The notes under the pieces are model-generated. The model searched no databases. It was not told the DNA's origin and saw nothing but the letters and a program-made list of their open reading frames with translations. Made by a program: the position numbers and the translations under genes. From Nocardioides sp. BP30 (GTDB taxonomy: Bacteria; Actinomycetota; Actinomycetes; Propionibacteriales; Nocardioidaceae), in the NCBI RefSeq assembly GCF_029873215.1, contig NZ_CP123620.1:2356001-2420000 (forward strand): a stretch of 64,000 bases of DNA, written 5' to 3'. Positions 10,993 to 20,112 of this stretch are shown here, piece after piece (the first letter of the stretch is position 1; each line of letters starts with the position of its first letter).

Positions 10993-11900
10993 GCGTCGAG
11001 CACGCCTCGACAGGCTCGGCGGAGGGCGCCTCCGCGGAGCCCGAGCAGGGCTTCGCCGTACGTCTGGACAACTTCGAGGGCCCGTTCGACCTGCTGCTGA
11101 GCCTGATCGCCAAGCACAAGCTCGACATCACCGAGATCGCGCTGGCCAAGGTCACCGACGAGTTCATCGCGCACGTGAAGGCGGCCGGCAAGGTGTGGGA
11201 CCTGGAGCAGACCTCCAGCTTCCTGCTGGTGGCGGCGACGCTGCTCGACCTCAAGGCGGCCCGCCTGCTGCCGCAGGGCGATGTCGAGGACGAGGAGGAT
11301 CTGGCGCTGCTGGAGGCGCGGGACCTGCTCTTCGCCCGGCTACTGCAGTACAAGGCGTTCAAGCAGGTGGCGGCCGTGTTCGAGGGCCGGCTGGCAGCGG
11401 AGAGCCTGCGCCACCCGCGGGCCGTCGGGTTGGAGGAGCGCTACGCGACGCTGCTGCCGGAGGTGCTGATCGGGATCGGGCTGGAGCAGTTCGCCGCCCT
11501 CGCCGCCAAGGCGATGGCGCCCAAGCCCGGACCGCCCGAGCTCACCCTCCACCACATCCACGCCCCCAGGGTCAGCGTGCGCGAGCAGGCCGGGATCGTC
11601 GTGGACCGGCTGCGCCGGGCCGGCACCCTGACCTTCCGGGCGCTGTGCGGGGACTCACCGGACACCCTGACCACCGTCGCACGGTTCCTCAGCCTGCTGG
11701 AGCTCTTCCGCGAAGGCGCCGTCGCCTTCGACCAGGTGAGCCCGCTGGGCGAGCTGACGGTGCGCTGGACCGGTGAGGACGGCCCGGGCGGCCCCGACGG
11801 GATCGACATCGACGAGCTGATCCAGGACGAGTTCGACGGGCAGCCACCGCCGGAGGCGGGCGGCGCCGCGGAGCAGAAGGCGCAGGAGAGCCATGAGTGA
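10989..11900 (+). CDS. scpA: Segregation and condensation protein A
   Basis: ScpA is the kleisin subunit that bridges the SMC ATPase heads in bacterial condensin. The 303 residues include the N-terminal SMC-neck binding helices with FEGPFDLLLSLIAKHKLDITEI (first half shown at about residue 31), a variable middle, and the C-terminal winged helix around VARFLSLLELFREGAVAFDQ that contacts the SMC head. About 25 Ala/Glu-rich residues precede the conserved start of the domain. The ATG overlaps the preceding stop (ATGA) and the gene overlaps scpB by 8 bp, so translation is probably coupled. Confidence 0.95.
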   Translation: MSVEHASTGSAEGASAEPEQGFAVRLDNFEGPFDLLLSLIAKHKLDITEIALAKVTDEFIAHVKAAGKVWDLEQTSSFLLVAATLLDLKAARLLPQGDVEDEEDLALLEARDLLFARLLQYKAFKQVAAVFEGRLAAESLRHPRAVGLEERYATLLPEVLIGIGLEQFAALAAKAMAPKPGPPELTLHHIHAPRVSVREQAGIVVDRLRRAGTLTFRALCGDSPDTLTTVARFLSLLELFREGAVAFDQVSPLGELTVRWTGEDGPGGPDGIDIDELIQDEFDGQPPPEAGGAAEQKAQESHE

Positions 11901-12555
11901 GCAGATCGAGACCGAGCCGCGTCAGCCGCTGCGCCCTGCCCTGGAGGCGGTGCTGATGGTCGCCGACCAGCCGTTGACGCCCACCGCACTGGCGACCTCG
12001 GTGGGGCATCCGCTGGCGGAGGTCGAGGCCGCCCTGCAGGCGCTCTCGGCCGAGTACACCGACCAGGGCCGCGGCTTCGACCTGCGCAACGTCGCGGGCG
12101 GCTGGCGCTTCTACACCCGCGAGGAGTACGCCGCCGTCGTCGAGGGCTTCGTCCTCGAGGGCCAGCAGGCGAGGCTGACCCAGGCGGCGTTGGAGACGCT
12201 CGCGGTCGTCGCCTACCGGCAGCCCGTCTCGCGCGCCCGGGTCAGTGCGATCCGCGGCGTGAACGTGGACGGCGTGATGCGGACGCTGCTCGCGCGCGGC
12301 CTGGTCGAGGAGGCCGGTCAGGACCCCGAGACCGGCGCACACCTGTACCGCACCACCGGCTACTTCCTCGAGCGCATCGGGGTCACCGGGCTGGACGAGC
12401 TGCCCGAGCTGGCGCCGTACCTCCCGGAGATGGACGACCTCGAGGACGAGCTGGCTGAGATGGTCGCGCCCGCGGCGTCCGCGGCGCCGACGCCTACCGA
12501 TGAAGCCGACGCCGGCCGGGAGGCCGCGCCCGACCAGGAGCACCACGATGATTGA
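11893..12555 (+). CDS. scpB: Segregation and condensation protein B
   Basis: ScpB (220 residues) dimerises and binds ScpA within SMC-ScpAB. Two winged-helix domains are visible: LRPALEAVLMVADQPLTPTA at about residue 15 and ARLTQAALETLAVVAYRQPV at about 94, the second followed by the diagnostic SRARVSAIRGVNVDGVMRTL. The last 35 residues are Ala/Pro/Asp-rich and probably disordered. It overlaps scpA by 8 bp and the pseudouridine synthase gene by 8 bp. Confidence 0.95.
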   Translation: MSEQIETEPRQPLRPALEAVLMVADQPLTPTALATSVGHPLAEVEAALQALSAEYTDQGRGFDLRNVAGGWRFYTREEYAAVVEGFVLEGQQARLTQAALETLAVVAYRQPVSRARVSAIRGVNVDGVMRTLLARGLVEEAGQDPETGAHLYRTTGYFLERIGVTGLDELPELAPYLPEMDDLEDELAEMVAPAASAAPTPTDEADAGREAAPDQEHHDD

Positions 12556-13306
12556 GCGCACCGACCTTCCTCTCGACGAGGAGGGCCTGATCCGCATCCA
12601 GAAGCTGCTCGCCCTCGCCGGCGTGGCCAGCCGCCGGCGGAGCGAGGAGCTGATGCTCGGCGGTCTGGTCGAGATCAACGGCGAGGTGGTCACCCGCCTC
12701 GGCACCAAGGTGGACCCCGCCCGCGACCTCATCCGCGTCGACGGCAGGCGGTTGCCGCCGATCAGCGAGAAGGTCTACCTGGTCCTCAACAAGCCGCGCG
12801 GGGTGGTGTCCACGATGAGCGACCCCGAGGGCCGGCGCACCCTGCAGGACCTCGTCGCCGACCGGCCGGAACGGCTCTTCCACGTGGGCCGGCTCGACAC
12901 CGACACCTCCGGTCTGATCATCCTGACCAACGACGGCGACTTCGCCCACCGGCTCGCGCACCCCTCCTACGAGGTCGACAAGACGTACGTCGCGGAGGTC
13001 GCCGGCGAGCTCTTCCCGCGGATCCGCAAGCAGCTGCTCGCCGGCGTCACGCTGGAGGACGGCCCGGTGACGGTCAGCACGGCGAGGATCGTCCAGGCGA
13101 CACAGCACAAGTCGATCATCGAGCTGACGATCCACGAGGGCCGCAACCGGATCGTGCGCCGGCTTCTGGAGCAGGTCGGCCACCCGGTCACCCGGCTGAC
13201 GCGCACCCGGATCGGTCCGGTGAAGCTCGGCGCCCTGAAGCCGGGGGAGCTGCGCGACCTCACCGTCGACGAGCTCGGCGAGCTGCTCGACAGCACCCAG
13301 CTCTGA
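12548..13306 (+). CDS. rluB: 23S rRNA pseudouridine synthase, RluB/RsuA family
   Basis: A 252-residue RsuA-type pseudouridine synthase. An N-terminal S4 RNA-binding domain (RIQKLLALAGVASRRRSEEL, about residues 15-34) is followed by the catalytic domain with KPRGVVST and the catalytic Asp in GRLDTDTSGLIILTNDGD. The start chosen is ATG 12548, which overlaps the scpB stop; upstream in-frame sequence is only scpB in another frame. Linkage to scpAB is the usual bacterial pattern and supports the RluB assignment over RsuA or RluE, though the exact uridine is not determined by sequence alone. Confidence 0.9.
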   Translation: MIERTDLPLDEEGLIRIQKLLALAGVASRRRSEELMLGGLVEINGEVVTRLGTKVDPARDLIRVDGRRLPPISEKVYLVLNKPRGVVSTMSDPEGRRTLQDLVADRPERLFHVGRLDTDTSGLIILTNDGDFAHRLAHPSYEVDKTYVAEVAGELFPRIRKQLLAGVTLEDGPVTVSTARIVQATQHKSIIELTIHEGRNRIVRRLLEQVGHPVTRLTRTRIGPVKLGALKPGELRDLTVDELGELLDSTQL

Positions 13307-13338
13307 GACCCGACCCGGCACGCGGGCCCGCGCACCAC

Positions 13339-13344
13339 TAGCCT
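13339..13344 (+). promoter_or_regulatory. Candidate -10 box upstream of tyrA
   Basis: TAGCCT lies 37 bp before the tyrA GTG in the only real gap of this operon (13307-13381). A GGAGGCGAGGA stretch before the GTG provides the ribosome binding site. No convincing -35 is visible. Confidence 0.35.
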
Positions 13345-13381
13345 GCGGTGTGCACGTGCGTGGTGGAGTCGGAGGCGAGGA

Positions 13382-14452
13382 GTGGTCGTGACGGCGCTGA
13401 CCGGACCGGTCGAGATCATCGGCACGGGCCTGCTCGGCACCTCGATCGCGCTGGCCTGTCGCCAGGCCGGTCTCGAGGTGCTCCTCACCGACGTCGCCGA
13501 GGAGCACATCCGCACGGCGAGTGGTCTCGGTGCCGGCCGGCCGCGGGTCCCGGTCGACCGGCCGCAGCTGGTCGTGGTGGCCGTGCCACCGGCCTACCTG
13601 GGCCGCACGATCGGCGACGCGCTGGCGCGCGACCCGGAGGCGGTGGTGACCGACGTGGGCAGCGTGAAGAGTGCGCCGCTCGCCGAGGTCTCGGTGCTGC
13701 CGGGCGCGGATCGCTACGTCGGCGGCCACCCGATGGCCGGCAGCGAGCGCTCCGGTCCGCTCGCCGCCTCGGCCGCGCTCTTCGACGGCCGGCCGTGGGC
13801 GGTGACGCCGCACCCGGGATCGCGGCCCGATGCGGTCGTCCTGGTCGAGCAGCTCGCCCAGCTGTGCGGCGGCGTACCGGTGCTGATGGACCCGGCCGAG
13901 CACGACCGGGCCGTGGCGCGGATCTCGCACGTCCCGCACCTGATGGCCGTCCTGGTGGCCGGCCGGCTCGCCGATGCACCGGCCGAGCACCTGGCCCTGT
14001 CCGGGCCGGGTGTGCGCGACGTCACCCGGGTGGCCGGGGGAGACCCGGAGCTCTACAGCCAGATCGTGACCGGCAACGCCGGGGCGGTCGTGGAGCTGCT
14101 GGGTGAGGTGCGCGGGCAGCTCGACCGGCTGATCGACGCGCTGACCGACGGAGACCGGGGCGTCCTCGGGAACCTGCTCGAGCGCGGCCAGGAGGGCAAC
14201 CGGGCGATCCCGGGCAAGCACGGCACGCCGACCGGGCCGACGACCGCTGTGTTCGTGGCGGTGGCCGACGAGCCCGGCGGCCTCGCCCGGCTGTTCGCCG
14301 ACGCCGGGGCGAGCGGTGTCAACATCGAGGACGTCAGGATCGAGCACGAGCTCGGCCGCCCGGTCGGACTGGTCGAGCTCGTCGTGGCCGAGGGCAGCGC
14401 CGAGCAGCTGCGCACGGCGCTCGAATCCCGGGGATGGGTCGTCCACCGCTAG
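13382..14452 (+). CDS. tyrA: Prephenate dehydrogenase with C-terminal ACT domain
   Basis: NAD-dependent conversion of prephenate to 4-hydroxyphenylpyruvate in tyrosine synthesis. The 356 residues show a dinucleotide fold at IIGTGLLGTSIALACRQAG (about residue 13), the substrate region GGHPMAGSERSGPLAAS (about 117), SHVPHLMAVL (about 181), and a C-terminal ACT domain (about 280-356: TAVFVAVADEPGGLARLFAD), which suggests feedback control by an aromatic amino acid. GTG 13382 and GTG 13388 are both possible starts. Its place between a pseudouridine synthase gene and cmk is the usual actinobacterial order. Confidence 0.93.
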   Translation: MVVTALTGPVEIIGTGLLGTSIALACRQAGLEVLLTDVAEEHIRTASGLGAGRPRVPVDRPQLVVVAVPPAYLGRTIGDALARDPEAVVTDVGSVKSAPLAEVSVLPGADRYVGGHPMAGSERSGPLAASAALFDGRPWAVTPHPGSRPDAVVLVEQLAQLCGGVPVLMDPAEHDRAVARISHVPHLMAVLVAGRLADAPAEHLALSGPGVRDVTRVAGGDPELYSQIVTGNAGAVVELLGEVRGQLDRLIDALTDGDRGVLGNLLERGQEGNRAIPGKHGTPTGPTTAVFVAVADEPGGLARLFADAGASGVNIEDVRIEHELGRPVGLVELVVAEGSAEQLRTALESRGWVVHR

Positions 14453-14455
14453 GCT
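14450..14455 (+). promoter_or_regulatory. -10 box overlapping the tyrA stop, for cmk
   Basis: TAGGCT begins with the tyrA TAG stop and ends 8 bp before the cmk GTG at 14464. There is no ribosome binding site in between, so this looks like a leaderless internal promoter. Confidence 0.45.
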
Positions 14456-14463
14456 GTCGGCCC

Positions 14464-15189
14464 GTGAGCACGCCCGAGAACCGCCCCGCGCGCAGCATCG
14501 TCATCGCCGTCGACGGGACCTCGGGCTCGGGCAAGTCCAGCACCTCGCGCGGCGTAGCGGCGCGGCTGGGCCTGCGCTACCTGGACACCGGCGCCATGTT
14601 CCGGGCGATGACCTGGTGGATGCTCACCCACGGGATCGACGTGCACGACCCGGCGGCGGTGGCCGCCGCCGCCGAGCGTCCGCGGATCGAGTCCGGCACC
14701 GACCCGCTCGCGCCGACGATCACCCTCGACGGTGTGGATGTCGCCACCCAGATCCGATCCGCCGAGGTCAACGCCGGGGTCTCGCCGGTCAGCGCGGTGC
14801 CCGAGGTCCGTGCCCGCCTGCTGCAGCTCCAGCGTGCCGTCATCGAGCAGGCGCTCGACGGCGCCGGCATCGTCGTCGAGGGCCGCGACATCGGCTCCGT
14901 GGTGTGGCCGCAGGCCGAGCTCAAGCTCTACGTCACCGCCGACCCCGCCGCCCGTGCCGCTCGCCGGGCCGAGGAGGAGGGCGGCACCGACGCCGCCGCC
15001 GTCCAGGCGTCCCTGGAGGCCCGCGACCGGATCGACTCCGGTCGGACCACCGCGCCGCTGGTGGCCGCCGACGGTGCCGTCCACCTCGACACCACCCCCT
15101 TCACGCTCGACCAGGTGATCGCCCACGTCGTCGCGCTGGTGGACCAGGTCCGTACGGCGCAGCCCTTCGCGGAGCGGGCCACGTCATGA
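14464..15189 (+). CDS. cmk: Cytidylate kinase
   Basis: (d)CMP kinase of 241 residues, phosphorylating CMP and dCMP with ATP. The P-loop is [12 protein letters not shown] (about residue 17), the acceptor region [16 protein letters not shown] follows, and [20 protein letters not shown] with the lid region RAARRAEEE identifies the family. GTG 14464 is chosen because it sits directly before the conserved N terminus and 8 bp after a -10 box; the upstream in-frame extension lies inside tyrA. The 3' end overlaps the acyltransferase gene (ATGA). Confidence 0.95.
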   Translation: MSTPENRPARSIVIAVDGTSGSGKSSTSRGVAARLGLRYLDTGAMFRAMTWWMLTHGIDVHDPAAVAAAAERPRIESGTDPLAPTITLDGVDVATQIRSAEVNAGVSPVSAVPEVRARLLQLQRAVIEQALDGAGIVVEGRDIGSVVWPQAELKLYVTADPAARAARRAEEEGGTDAAAVQASLEARDRIDSGRTTAPLVAADGAVHLDTTPFTLDQVIAHVVALVDQVRTAQPFAERATS

Positions 15190-15944
15190 GCCCGGCCCTC
15201 CAGGGCCTCTCCGGCAGCCTCCCCGACACGACCGGGGTCCGGGCGCCGCGCAACTCGTTCTTCTACACGATGCGCTGGTTCGGCCGGTGGGCCGTGCGGC
15301 GGCGCTACCGGGTGCGGTTGCACGGCGTCGAGCATGTGCCGAGCAGCGGTGGTGTCATCTTCTGCTCCAACCACATCGGCGTCATCGACGGGCCGCTGCT
15401 GGCGATCTTCGCACCGCGGCCGGTGCATGCCCTGACCAAGGACGACCTGTTCCGCGGACCGCTCGGCCGGTTCCTGCTGGCGGTGGGGCAGATACCGCTG
15501 TTCCGCGACGGAGCCGACACCGCTGCGATCAAGACGTGTGTGAAGGTGCTGCGCGAGGGCCGGGCGGTCGGCATCTACCCCGAGGGCACCCGCGGTCCCG
15601 GCGAGTACGAGGTCTTCCACCACGGGGCCGCCTACCTCGCCATGGTGACAGGCGCTCCGGTCGTGCCGGTGGTGATGTTCGGCAGCCGCGAGCCCGGCCG
15701 GTCGCGCAGCTCGCTGCCGCGCCGCGGGGCGGCCATCGACCTGGTCTTCGGGCCGCCGTTCACCACCGAGCAGGTGCCGTGGCCGCGCCGCCGGGAACAC
15801 GTCGACCGGATCTCGGCGTTGCTCCGGGAGCACCTGCTGGACCACCTCTCCACCGCGCGCGCGGTCACCGGCCGGTCGTTGCCCGGCCCCCTGCCCGGCG
15901 CCCCCGCCGTACCCACCCCGGTCCTCGACCAAGGAGCATCATGA
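15186..15944 (+). CDS. 1-acyl-sn-glycerol-3-phosphate acyltransferase (PlsC family)
   Basis: Membrane-associated acyltransferase, 252 residues, probably adding the second acyl chain to lysophosphatidate in phospholipid synthesis. The catalytic HX4D motif is NHIGVID (about residue 63) and the glycerophosphate-binding PEGTR is near residue 137. No clear transmembrane helix is seen; the N terminus [18 protein letters not shown] could dock on the membrane. ATG 15186 overlaps the cmk stop. The gene lies between cmk and der, where a PlsC homologue is common in actinobacteria. Confidence 0.9.
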   Translation: MSPALQGLSGSLPDTTGVRAPRNSFFYTMRWFGRWAVRRRYRVRLHGVEHVPSSGGVIFCSNHIGVIDGPLLAIFAPRPVHALTKDDLFRGPLGRFLLAVGQIPLFRDGADTAAIKTCVKVLREGRAVGIYPEGTRGPGEYEVFHHGAAYLAMVTGAPVVPVVMFGSREPGRSRSSLPRRGAAIDLVFGPPFTTEQVPWPRRREHVDRISALLREHLLDHLSTARAVTGRSLPGPLPGAPAVPTPVLDQGAS

Positions 15945-17338
15945 CCAGCGACTTCCCAGATCAGCCGATCGCGTTCGATGGACCCGACGGCGCCGCCGAG
16001 GGCGAGGAGCACGTCGGCCCCACTCCGGTGCTCGCGGTCGTCGGCCGTCCGAACGTCGGCAAGTCCACCCTGGTCAACCGGATCATCGGCCGCCGTGAGG
16101 CGGTCGTCGAGGACGTCCCGGGCGTGACGCGCGACCGGGTCTCCTACGACGCCGACTGGAACGGCCGGGCCTTCACGCTGGTCGACACCGGCGGCTGGTC
16201 CTCCGACGCCCGCGGGATGGCCCAGCGGATCGCCGAGCAGGCCGAGCTGGCGATCAGCCTGGCCGACGCCGTCCTGTTCGTCGTCGACGCCAAGGTCGGC
16301 ATCACCGACGAGGACGAGGCGGTGGTGCGCATCCTGCGCCAGGCCAGGAAGCCGGTCGTGCTCGCCGCGAACAAGGTCGACGATCTGCGCACCGAGGCCG
16401 AGGCCGCCGGCCTGTGGAACCTCGGCCTCGGGGAGCCGTATCCGGTCTCGGCCCTGCACGGCCGAGGGTCGGGCGACCTGCTCGACGCGATCCTCGAGGC
16501 GCTCCCCGAGCTGCCCCCGATGCCGGAGGGCGAGGAGATCGGCGGTCCCCGGCGGGTGGCCCTGGTCGGGCGGCCCAACGTGGGCAAGTCGTCGCTGCTG
16601 AACAAGCTGGCAGGGGAGACCCGTGTGGTCGTCGACAACGTGGCCGGCACCACCGTCGACCCGGTCGACGAGTTGATCGAGCTGGGTGGGCGGGTCTGGA
16701 AGTTCATCGACACCGCCGGCATCCGAAAGCGGGTCAAGGAGGCGTCGGGTCACGAGTACTACGCCTCCCTGCGGACCACCACCGCCATCGACCGCGCGGA
16801 GGTGGCGGTGCTGGTGCTCGACTCCGAGCAGTCGATCGCCGAGCAGGACATCCGCATCCTGCAGACCGTGCGCGAGGCCGGCCGCGCGCTGGTGATCGTG
16901 TTCAACAAGTGGGACCTGGTCGACGAGGACCGGCGCTACTACCTCGAGCGCGAGATCGAGCGTGAGCTGGTCCAGGTGAAGTGGGCCCCGCGGGTCAACC
17001 TCACCGCCCGCACCGGCTGGCACATCGACCGGCTGGTGCCGGCGCTCGACAAGGCGCTGGAGGGCTGGGAGACGCGCGTGGGGACCGGCGCGCTCAACAC
17101 GTTCCTGGGCAGGCTCGTCGCCGAGCACCCGCACCCGGTGCGCGGCGGCAAGCAGCCCAAGGTGTTGTTCGGGACGCAGGCCTCGACAGCGCCGCCGACC
17201 TTCATCCTGTTCACCTCGGGCAAGCTGGACGCGGCGTACGAGCGCTTCATCGAGCGTCGTCTGCGGGAGGACTTCGGCTTCGTCGGCACGCCCCTCGTGC
17301 TGCAGCAGCGGGTGCGCGAGAAGCGCAAGCGCAGCTAG
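15941..17338 (+). CDS. der: GTPase Der (EngA)
   Basis: Ribosome assembly GTPase acting on the 50S subunit. The 465 residues hold two GTPase domains in tandem: G1 GRPNVGKST (about 33) with DTGG and NKVD, then GRPNVGKSS (about 210) with DTAG and NKWD, and a C-terminal KH-like domain ending in a basic EKRKRS tail. ATG 15941 has AAGGAG 5-10 bp upstream and overlaps the end of the acyltransferase gene. The TAG stop shares three bases with the stop of the convergent GGDEF-EAL gene. Confidence 0.97.
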   Translation: MTSDFPDQPIAFDGPDGAAEGEEHVGPTPVLAVVGRPNVGKSTLVNRIIGRREAVVEDVPGVTRDRVSYDADWNGRAFTLVDTGGWSSDARGMAQRIAEQAELAISLADAVLFVVDAKVGITDEDEAVVRILRQARKPVVLAANKVDDLRTEAEAAGLWNLGLGEPYPVSALHGRGSGDLLDAILEALPELPPMPEGEEIGGPRRVALVGRPNVGKSSLLNKLAGETRVVVDNVAGTTVDPVDELIELGGRVWKFIDTAGIRKRVKEASGHEYYASLRTTTAIDRAEVAVLVLDSEQSIAEQDIRILQTVREAGRALVIVFNKWDLVDEDRRYYLEREIERELVQVKWAPRVNLTARTGWHIDRLVPALDKALEGWETRVGTGALNTFLGRLVAEHPHPVRGGKQPKVLFGTQASTAPPTFILFTSGKLDAAYERFIERRLREDFGFVGTPLVLQQRVREKRKRS

Positions 17339-18705
17339 CGACTGCGACCGGCCGTTCGGGCGGGATCGGCCCAGTCGGCCCAGTCGCTCGCGACGGCCGG
17401 CGTCGTGCTGTCGTCGGGGAGCTGGTCCATCGGGACCGGTCGACCGAACAGGTAGCCCTGCGCGTAGTCGCAGCCGAGCTCGTGCAGGACGATCGCCTGC
17501 TCGGCCGTCTCCACACCCTCGGCGACGATCGTCAGGCGCAGCGAACGGCACAGCGTGATGATCGCGGACAGCACCGGCTGGTGCTCGCGACGGGGATCGA
17601 TCGCGGCGACGAACGACCGGTCGATCTTGACGATGTCCACCGGGAACTGCTCCAGCCAGCGCAGCGAGGAGTACCCGGTGCCGAAGTCGTCGATCGCCAC
17701 CCGTACGCCGAGGGCGCGCAGGCCCTGCAGCGTGCGCACCACCTGCGGGTCGTCCTCGTCGAAGAGCGCCTCGGTGACCTCCAGCAGGAGGCTTTCCGGG
17801 GGCAGTCCGGTGGCACTGAGCGTCCGGCGGACCTCGTCCACGTAGCCCGGGTTGCGCAGCTCGGGCACCGAGACGTTCACGCCGATGCCGCGCCGGTGGC
17901 AGGAGGCCACCGCCGCCGCGCATGCCTGTGCCAGCGTCCAGCGGCCGAGGGCGTGGATGGCGCCGGTGCGCTCGGCGTGCGGGATGAAGTCGTTGGGTGG
18001 GATCAGGCCGCGGCGCGGATGGGCCCAGCGCACCAGCGCCTCGGCGCTGACGACCGCGTTGTCGCGCAGCCGGATCACCGGTTGGTAGTGCAGGAACAGC
18101 TCCCCGGCCAAGACCGCCGCTTCGAGCTCGCTGGCGCCGTGCGTGGGATCGCCGTACACGACCGTCTGGCCGCGGCCGGCCGCCTTGGCCTCGTACAGGG
18201 CCACCTCCGCCCGACCCAGCAGCATCGAGAGGGTGTCACCCGGAGCCCAGGACGCCACACCAGCGGAGGTGCCGATGCCGTCGGGGGCCATGGCGCGCAA
18301 CCGGTCGGCGATGTCGGCGGCCTTGCCGAGCGAGGACCCCGGCAGCAGGACGGCGAACGCGTCGCCGCCGTAGCGGCTCAGCGTCTGATGCTCCAGCAGC
18401 AGCCTGCTCCAGATGCCCGCACAGGCGACCAGGAGCTGGTCGCCGGTGCGTTGACCGGCGGTGTCGTTGAACGTCTGGAAGCCGTCCAGGTCGAGCAGCA
18501 CGAGGGCGAGCTCGCCGTGCTCGCGGCGCAGCCGGGTGAGCTCGTGCTCGAGCCGGCGGTCGAAGCCGCGCCGGTTGACCAGCCCGGTGAGCGCGTCCTG
18601 CTCGACCAGATCGGCGAGCCGTGCCAGCCATCCCGCTACCGTCGGGATCTCGTGGGGACGTGCGAGACGGGTCCGGTACTGCTCGCGCAGTCGCGCCATC
18701 CTCAT
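17335..18705 (-). CDS. GGDEF-EAL protein with degenerate GGDEF; probable c-di-GMP phosphodiesterase
   Basis: A 456-residue cytoplasmic protein. The N-terminal GGDEF domain (about residues 30-190) has the signature as YGGDAF, so the Glu needed for diguanylate cyclase activity is Ala; it may act as a GTP or c-di-GMP sensor. The EAL domain (about 205-440) keeps the catalytic set: EALVRW, the Asn in NVSVPE, the Glu in [23 protein letters not shown] and EGVET, ending in QGYLFGRP. It should hydrolyse c-di-GMP. No sensor domain or membrane segment precedes GGDEF. ATG 18705 overlaps the stop of the PilZ gene, so the two are coupled. Confidence 0.88.
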   Translation of the reverse strand: MRMARLREQYRTRLARPHEIPTVAGWLARLADLVEQDALTGLVNRRGFDRRLEHELTRLRREHGELALVLLDLDGFQTFNDTAGQRTGDQLLVACAGIWSRLLLEHQTLSRYGGDAFAVLLPGSSLGKAADIADRLRAMAPDGIGTSAGVASWAPGDTLSMLLGRAEVALYEAKAAGRGQTVVYGDPTHGASELEAAVLAGELFLHYQPVIRLRDNAVVSAEALVRWAHPRRGLIPPNDFIPHAERTGAIHALGRWTLAQACAAAVASCHRRGIGVNVSVPELRNPGYVDEVRRTLSATGLPPESLLLEVTEALFDEDDPQVVRTLQGLRALGVRVAIDDFGTGYSSLRWLEQFPVDIVKIDRSFVAAIDPRREHQPVLSAIITLCRSLRLTIVAEGVETAEQAIVLHELGCDYAQGYLFGRPVPMDQLPDDSTTPAVASDWADWADPARTAGRSR

Positions 18706-19343
18706 GACAGGTCCCGCCGGGAGGCGTCGCGGACGCGCTGCCGCTCGACCTGCTCGAAGACGACGTTGCGCCGGATGTCGTTGGCGGTGCGAGGCGGGAT
18801 GTCGAGCATGAGGACCAGATCCACGGAGTCGGGCTCGCCGTTCCCCTGCTCGCGCAGCACCGTGCCACGCAGCATGAAGCCGGTGTGGTGGAGTGTGAAG
18901 GCCGCGCGGACGGTGTCGCCGGGCGTCAGCAGCGGGAGGTGGCGGCGCAGCAGCCGGGCGCGCAGCGCCGCCTCGCTCAGGTCGATCAGGGTGCCGCGGA
19001 TGGTGCCGGCGTCGTGCGAGAGCGTCATCGGCGTCCCCATCGGCAGCCGCACGTACTCGCGTCGCTGGGTGCGAGCCGCCTGGGTATGGACCGCCACCCG
19101 CCAGCGGTCGCCGTCGGGAGAGGCTGTCACCGGCGCGCGGAACAGTCCCCGCTCCGTGGTCCAGACCATCGTCGCGTCGATCGGCACCTCGGCGTCGGGC
19201 ATCGTGGCGGGGTCGACCGACTCCTCGTCGCACACGGTCAGCAGCACGTCGAACCCGTCGTACCCGGTCACCTCGGCCTCGAGCCAGGACGCGCCGGCCC
19301 GCTCCACGACGACCACGAGGCCGAGGGCAGGACGGGTGGACAC
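18702..19343 (-). CDS. PilZ domain protein, probable c-di-GMP receptor
   Basis: A protein of about 213 residues. An N-terminal beta-rich flagellar-brake-like half (about 1-95) is followed by a PilZ half that opens with the c-di-GMP binding RREYVRLP (RxxxR pattern, about residue 102). The second motif (D/N)xSxxG appears as DLSEAA, so its Gly is lost and binding may be weaker. The start is uncertain: GTG 19343 begins at VSTRPALGLVVVV, where the domain-like sequence starts, but no good ribosome binding site is visible and the frame stays open to 19466. It is translationally coupled to the GGDEF-EAL gene, which suggests enzyme and receptor act together. Confidence 0.72.
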   Translation of the reverse strand: MSTRPALGLVVVVERAGASWLEAEVTGYDGFDVLLTVCDEESVDPATMPDAEVPIDATMVWTTERGLFRAPVTASPDGDRWRVAVHTQAARTQRREYVRLPMGTPMTLSHDAGTIRGTLIDLSEAALRARLLRRHLPLLTPGDTVRAAFTLHHTGFMLRGTVLREQGNGEPDSVDLVLMLDIPPRTANDIRRNVVFEQVERQRVRDASRRDLS

Positions 19344-19529
19344 GAGGTCAGTATCGGCCTGTCGGGGCTCGGCCTCAGCGAAAACCCTGGGGTGGTAGTA
19401 ATCCGATGTGACTATGCGGCGACGCCGAGGGGCGTACGTCGCGGACGGTCGGCGAACGGCGGCCACGACCCGATTCGCACCCCGCTCGTCCGTTGCGATA
19501 GCCTTCGGACGCCTTCCTCGGAGGGCGTT

Positions 19530-19603
<74 letters not shown>

Positions 19604-19620
19604 CCGATGATGCAGCAGGT

Positions 19621-19657
19621 CAGAGGCCGTTTCCGCGAGATGCGGGAACGGCCTCTG
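19621..19657 (+). terminator. Strong hairpin after tRNA-Pro
   Basis: CAGAGGCCGTTTCCGC (19621-19636) pairs with GCGGGAACGGCCTCTG (19642-19657): a 16-bp stem with one T-G wobble and a 5-base loop. It starts 17 bp after the tRNA. There is no clear T run. Confidence 0.75.
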
Positions 19658-19717
19658 CCGCGTTCTGAGGCGCGATGACGCGCACTGCGGAGGCAGCGAG
19701 ACGGGAGACGTATGACC

Positions 19718-19723
19718 TATCCT
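19718..19723 (+). promoter_or_regulatory. -10 box of a leaderless promoter for rhaM
   Basis: TATCCT ends 6 bp before GTG 19730. It lies inside the longer open frame that begins at ATG 19712, which argues for the GTG as the true start. Confidence 0.5.
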
Positions 19724-19729
19724 GCGGCC

Positions 19730-20059
19730 GTGGAACGTCATGGTCTGGTGGTCAACGTCCGTCCCGAGCGACGGGAGGAGTACCTGGCGCTGCATCGCGC
19801 GGTGTGGCCGCAGGTGGAGCAGACGCTGCGCGCGGCCAACGTCGCCAATTACACGATCTTCCTGATCGACGACACGCTCTTCGCCTACTACGAGTACCTC
19901 GGCACCGACCACGACGCAGACATGGCGAGGATCGGCGAGGATCCGGTCACGCGCGAGTGGTGGACCCACACCGACCCGTGTCAGACGCCGTTCGGCGGTG
20001 ACGGCAGGACCGACGGTGGGTGGCGCGAGGCCGAGGAGATCTGGCACCTCGCCCCGTAG
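19730..20059 (+). CDS. rhaM: L-rhamnose mutarotase family protein
   Basis: A 109-residue protein of the L-rhamnose mutarotase family, which interconverts the alpha and beta anomers of L-rhamnose. Recognisable segments are MERHGLVVNVRPERREEYLA at the N terminus (first part), HRAVWPQVEQTL, NYTIFLIDDTLFAYYEY, and the C-terminal EWWTHTDPCQTPF. GTG 19730 is preferred to ATG 19712 because a TATCCT -10 box ends 6 bp before it and family members begin close to this RHG segment. No rhamnose isomerase or kinase is nearby; the gene may serve the deoxyhexose cluster that starts across the next gap, where L-fucose-type enzymes are encoded. Confidence 0.85.
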   Translation: MERHGLVVNVRPERREEYLALHRAVWPQVEQTLRAANVANYTIFLIDDTLFAYYEYLGTDHDADMARIGEDPVTREWWTHTDPCQTPFGGDGRTDGGWREAEEIWHLAP

Positions 20060-20112
20060 CGCCGTAGCGCCGGGCCGCCCCAGCGCCGGAGCGCCGGAGC
20101 GCCGCAGCGCTC
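20057..20112. repeat. Seven imperfect 8-bp repeats between convergent genes
   Basis: Octamers with consensus NAGCGCCG run in register from the rhaM stop (the first unit contains the TAG) to the stop of the enoyl-CoA hydratase gene: two TAGCGCCG, one decayed, CAGCGCCG, two GAGCGCCG and CAGCGCTC. The repeats fill the whole 51-bp gap. Confidence 0.75.

Noticed and set aside
13350..13391. 13-codon leader frame before tyrA (GTG start, ends at the tyrA start)
   Set aside because: It contains no Tyr codons and lies only 5 bp after the -10 box; nothing supports attenuation.
15632..17923. 763-codon minus-strand frame over der
   Set aside because: It is the shadow of der in an unused frame; der has two complete GTPase domains.
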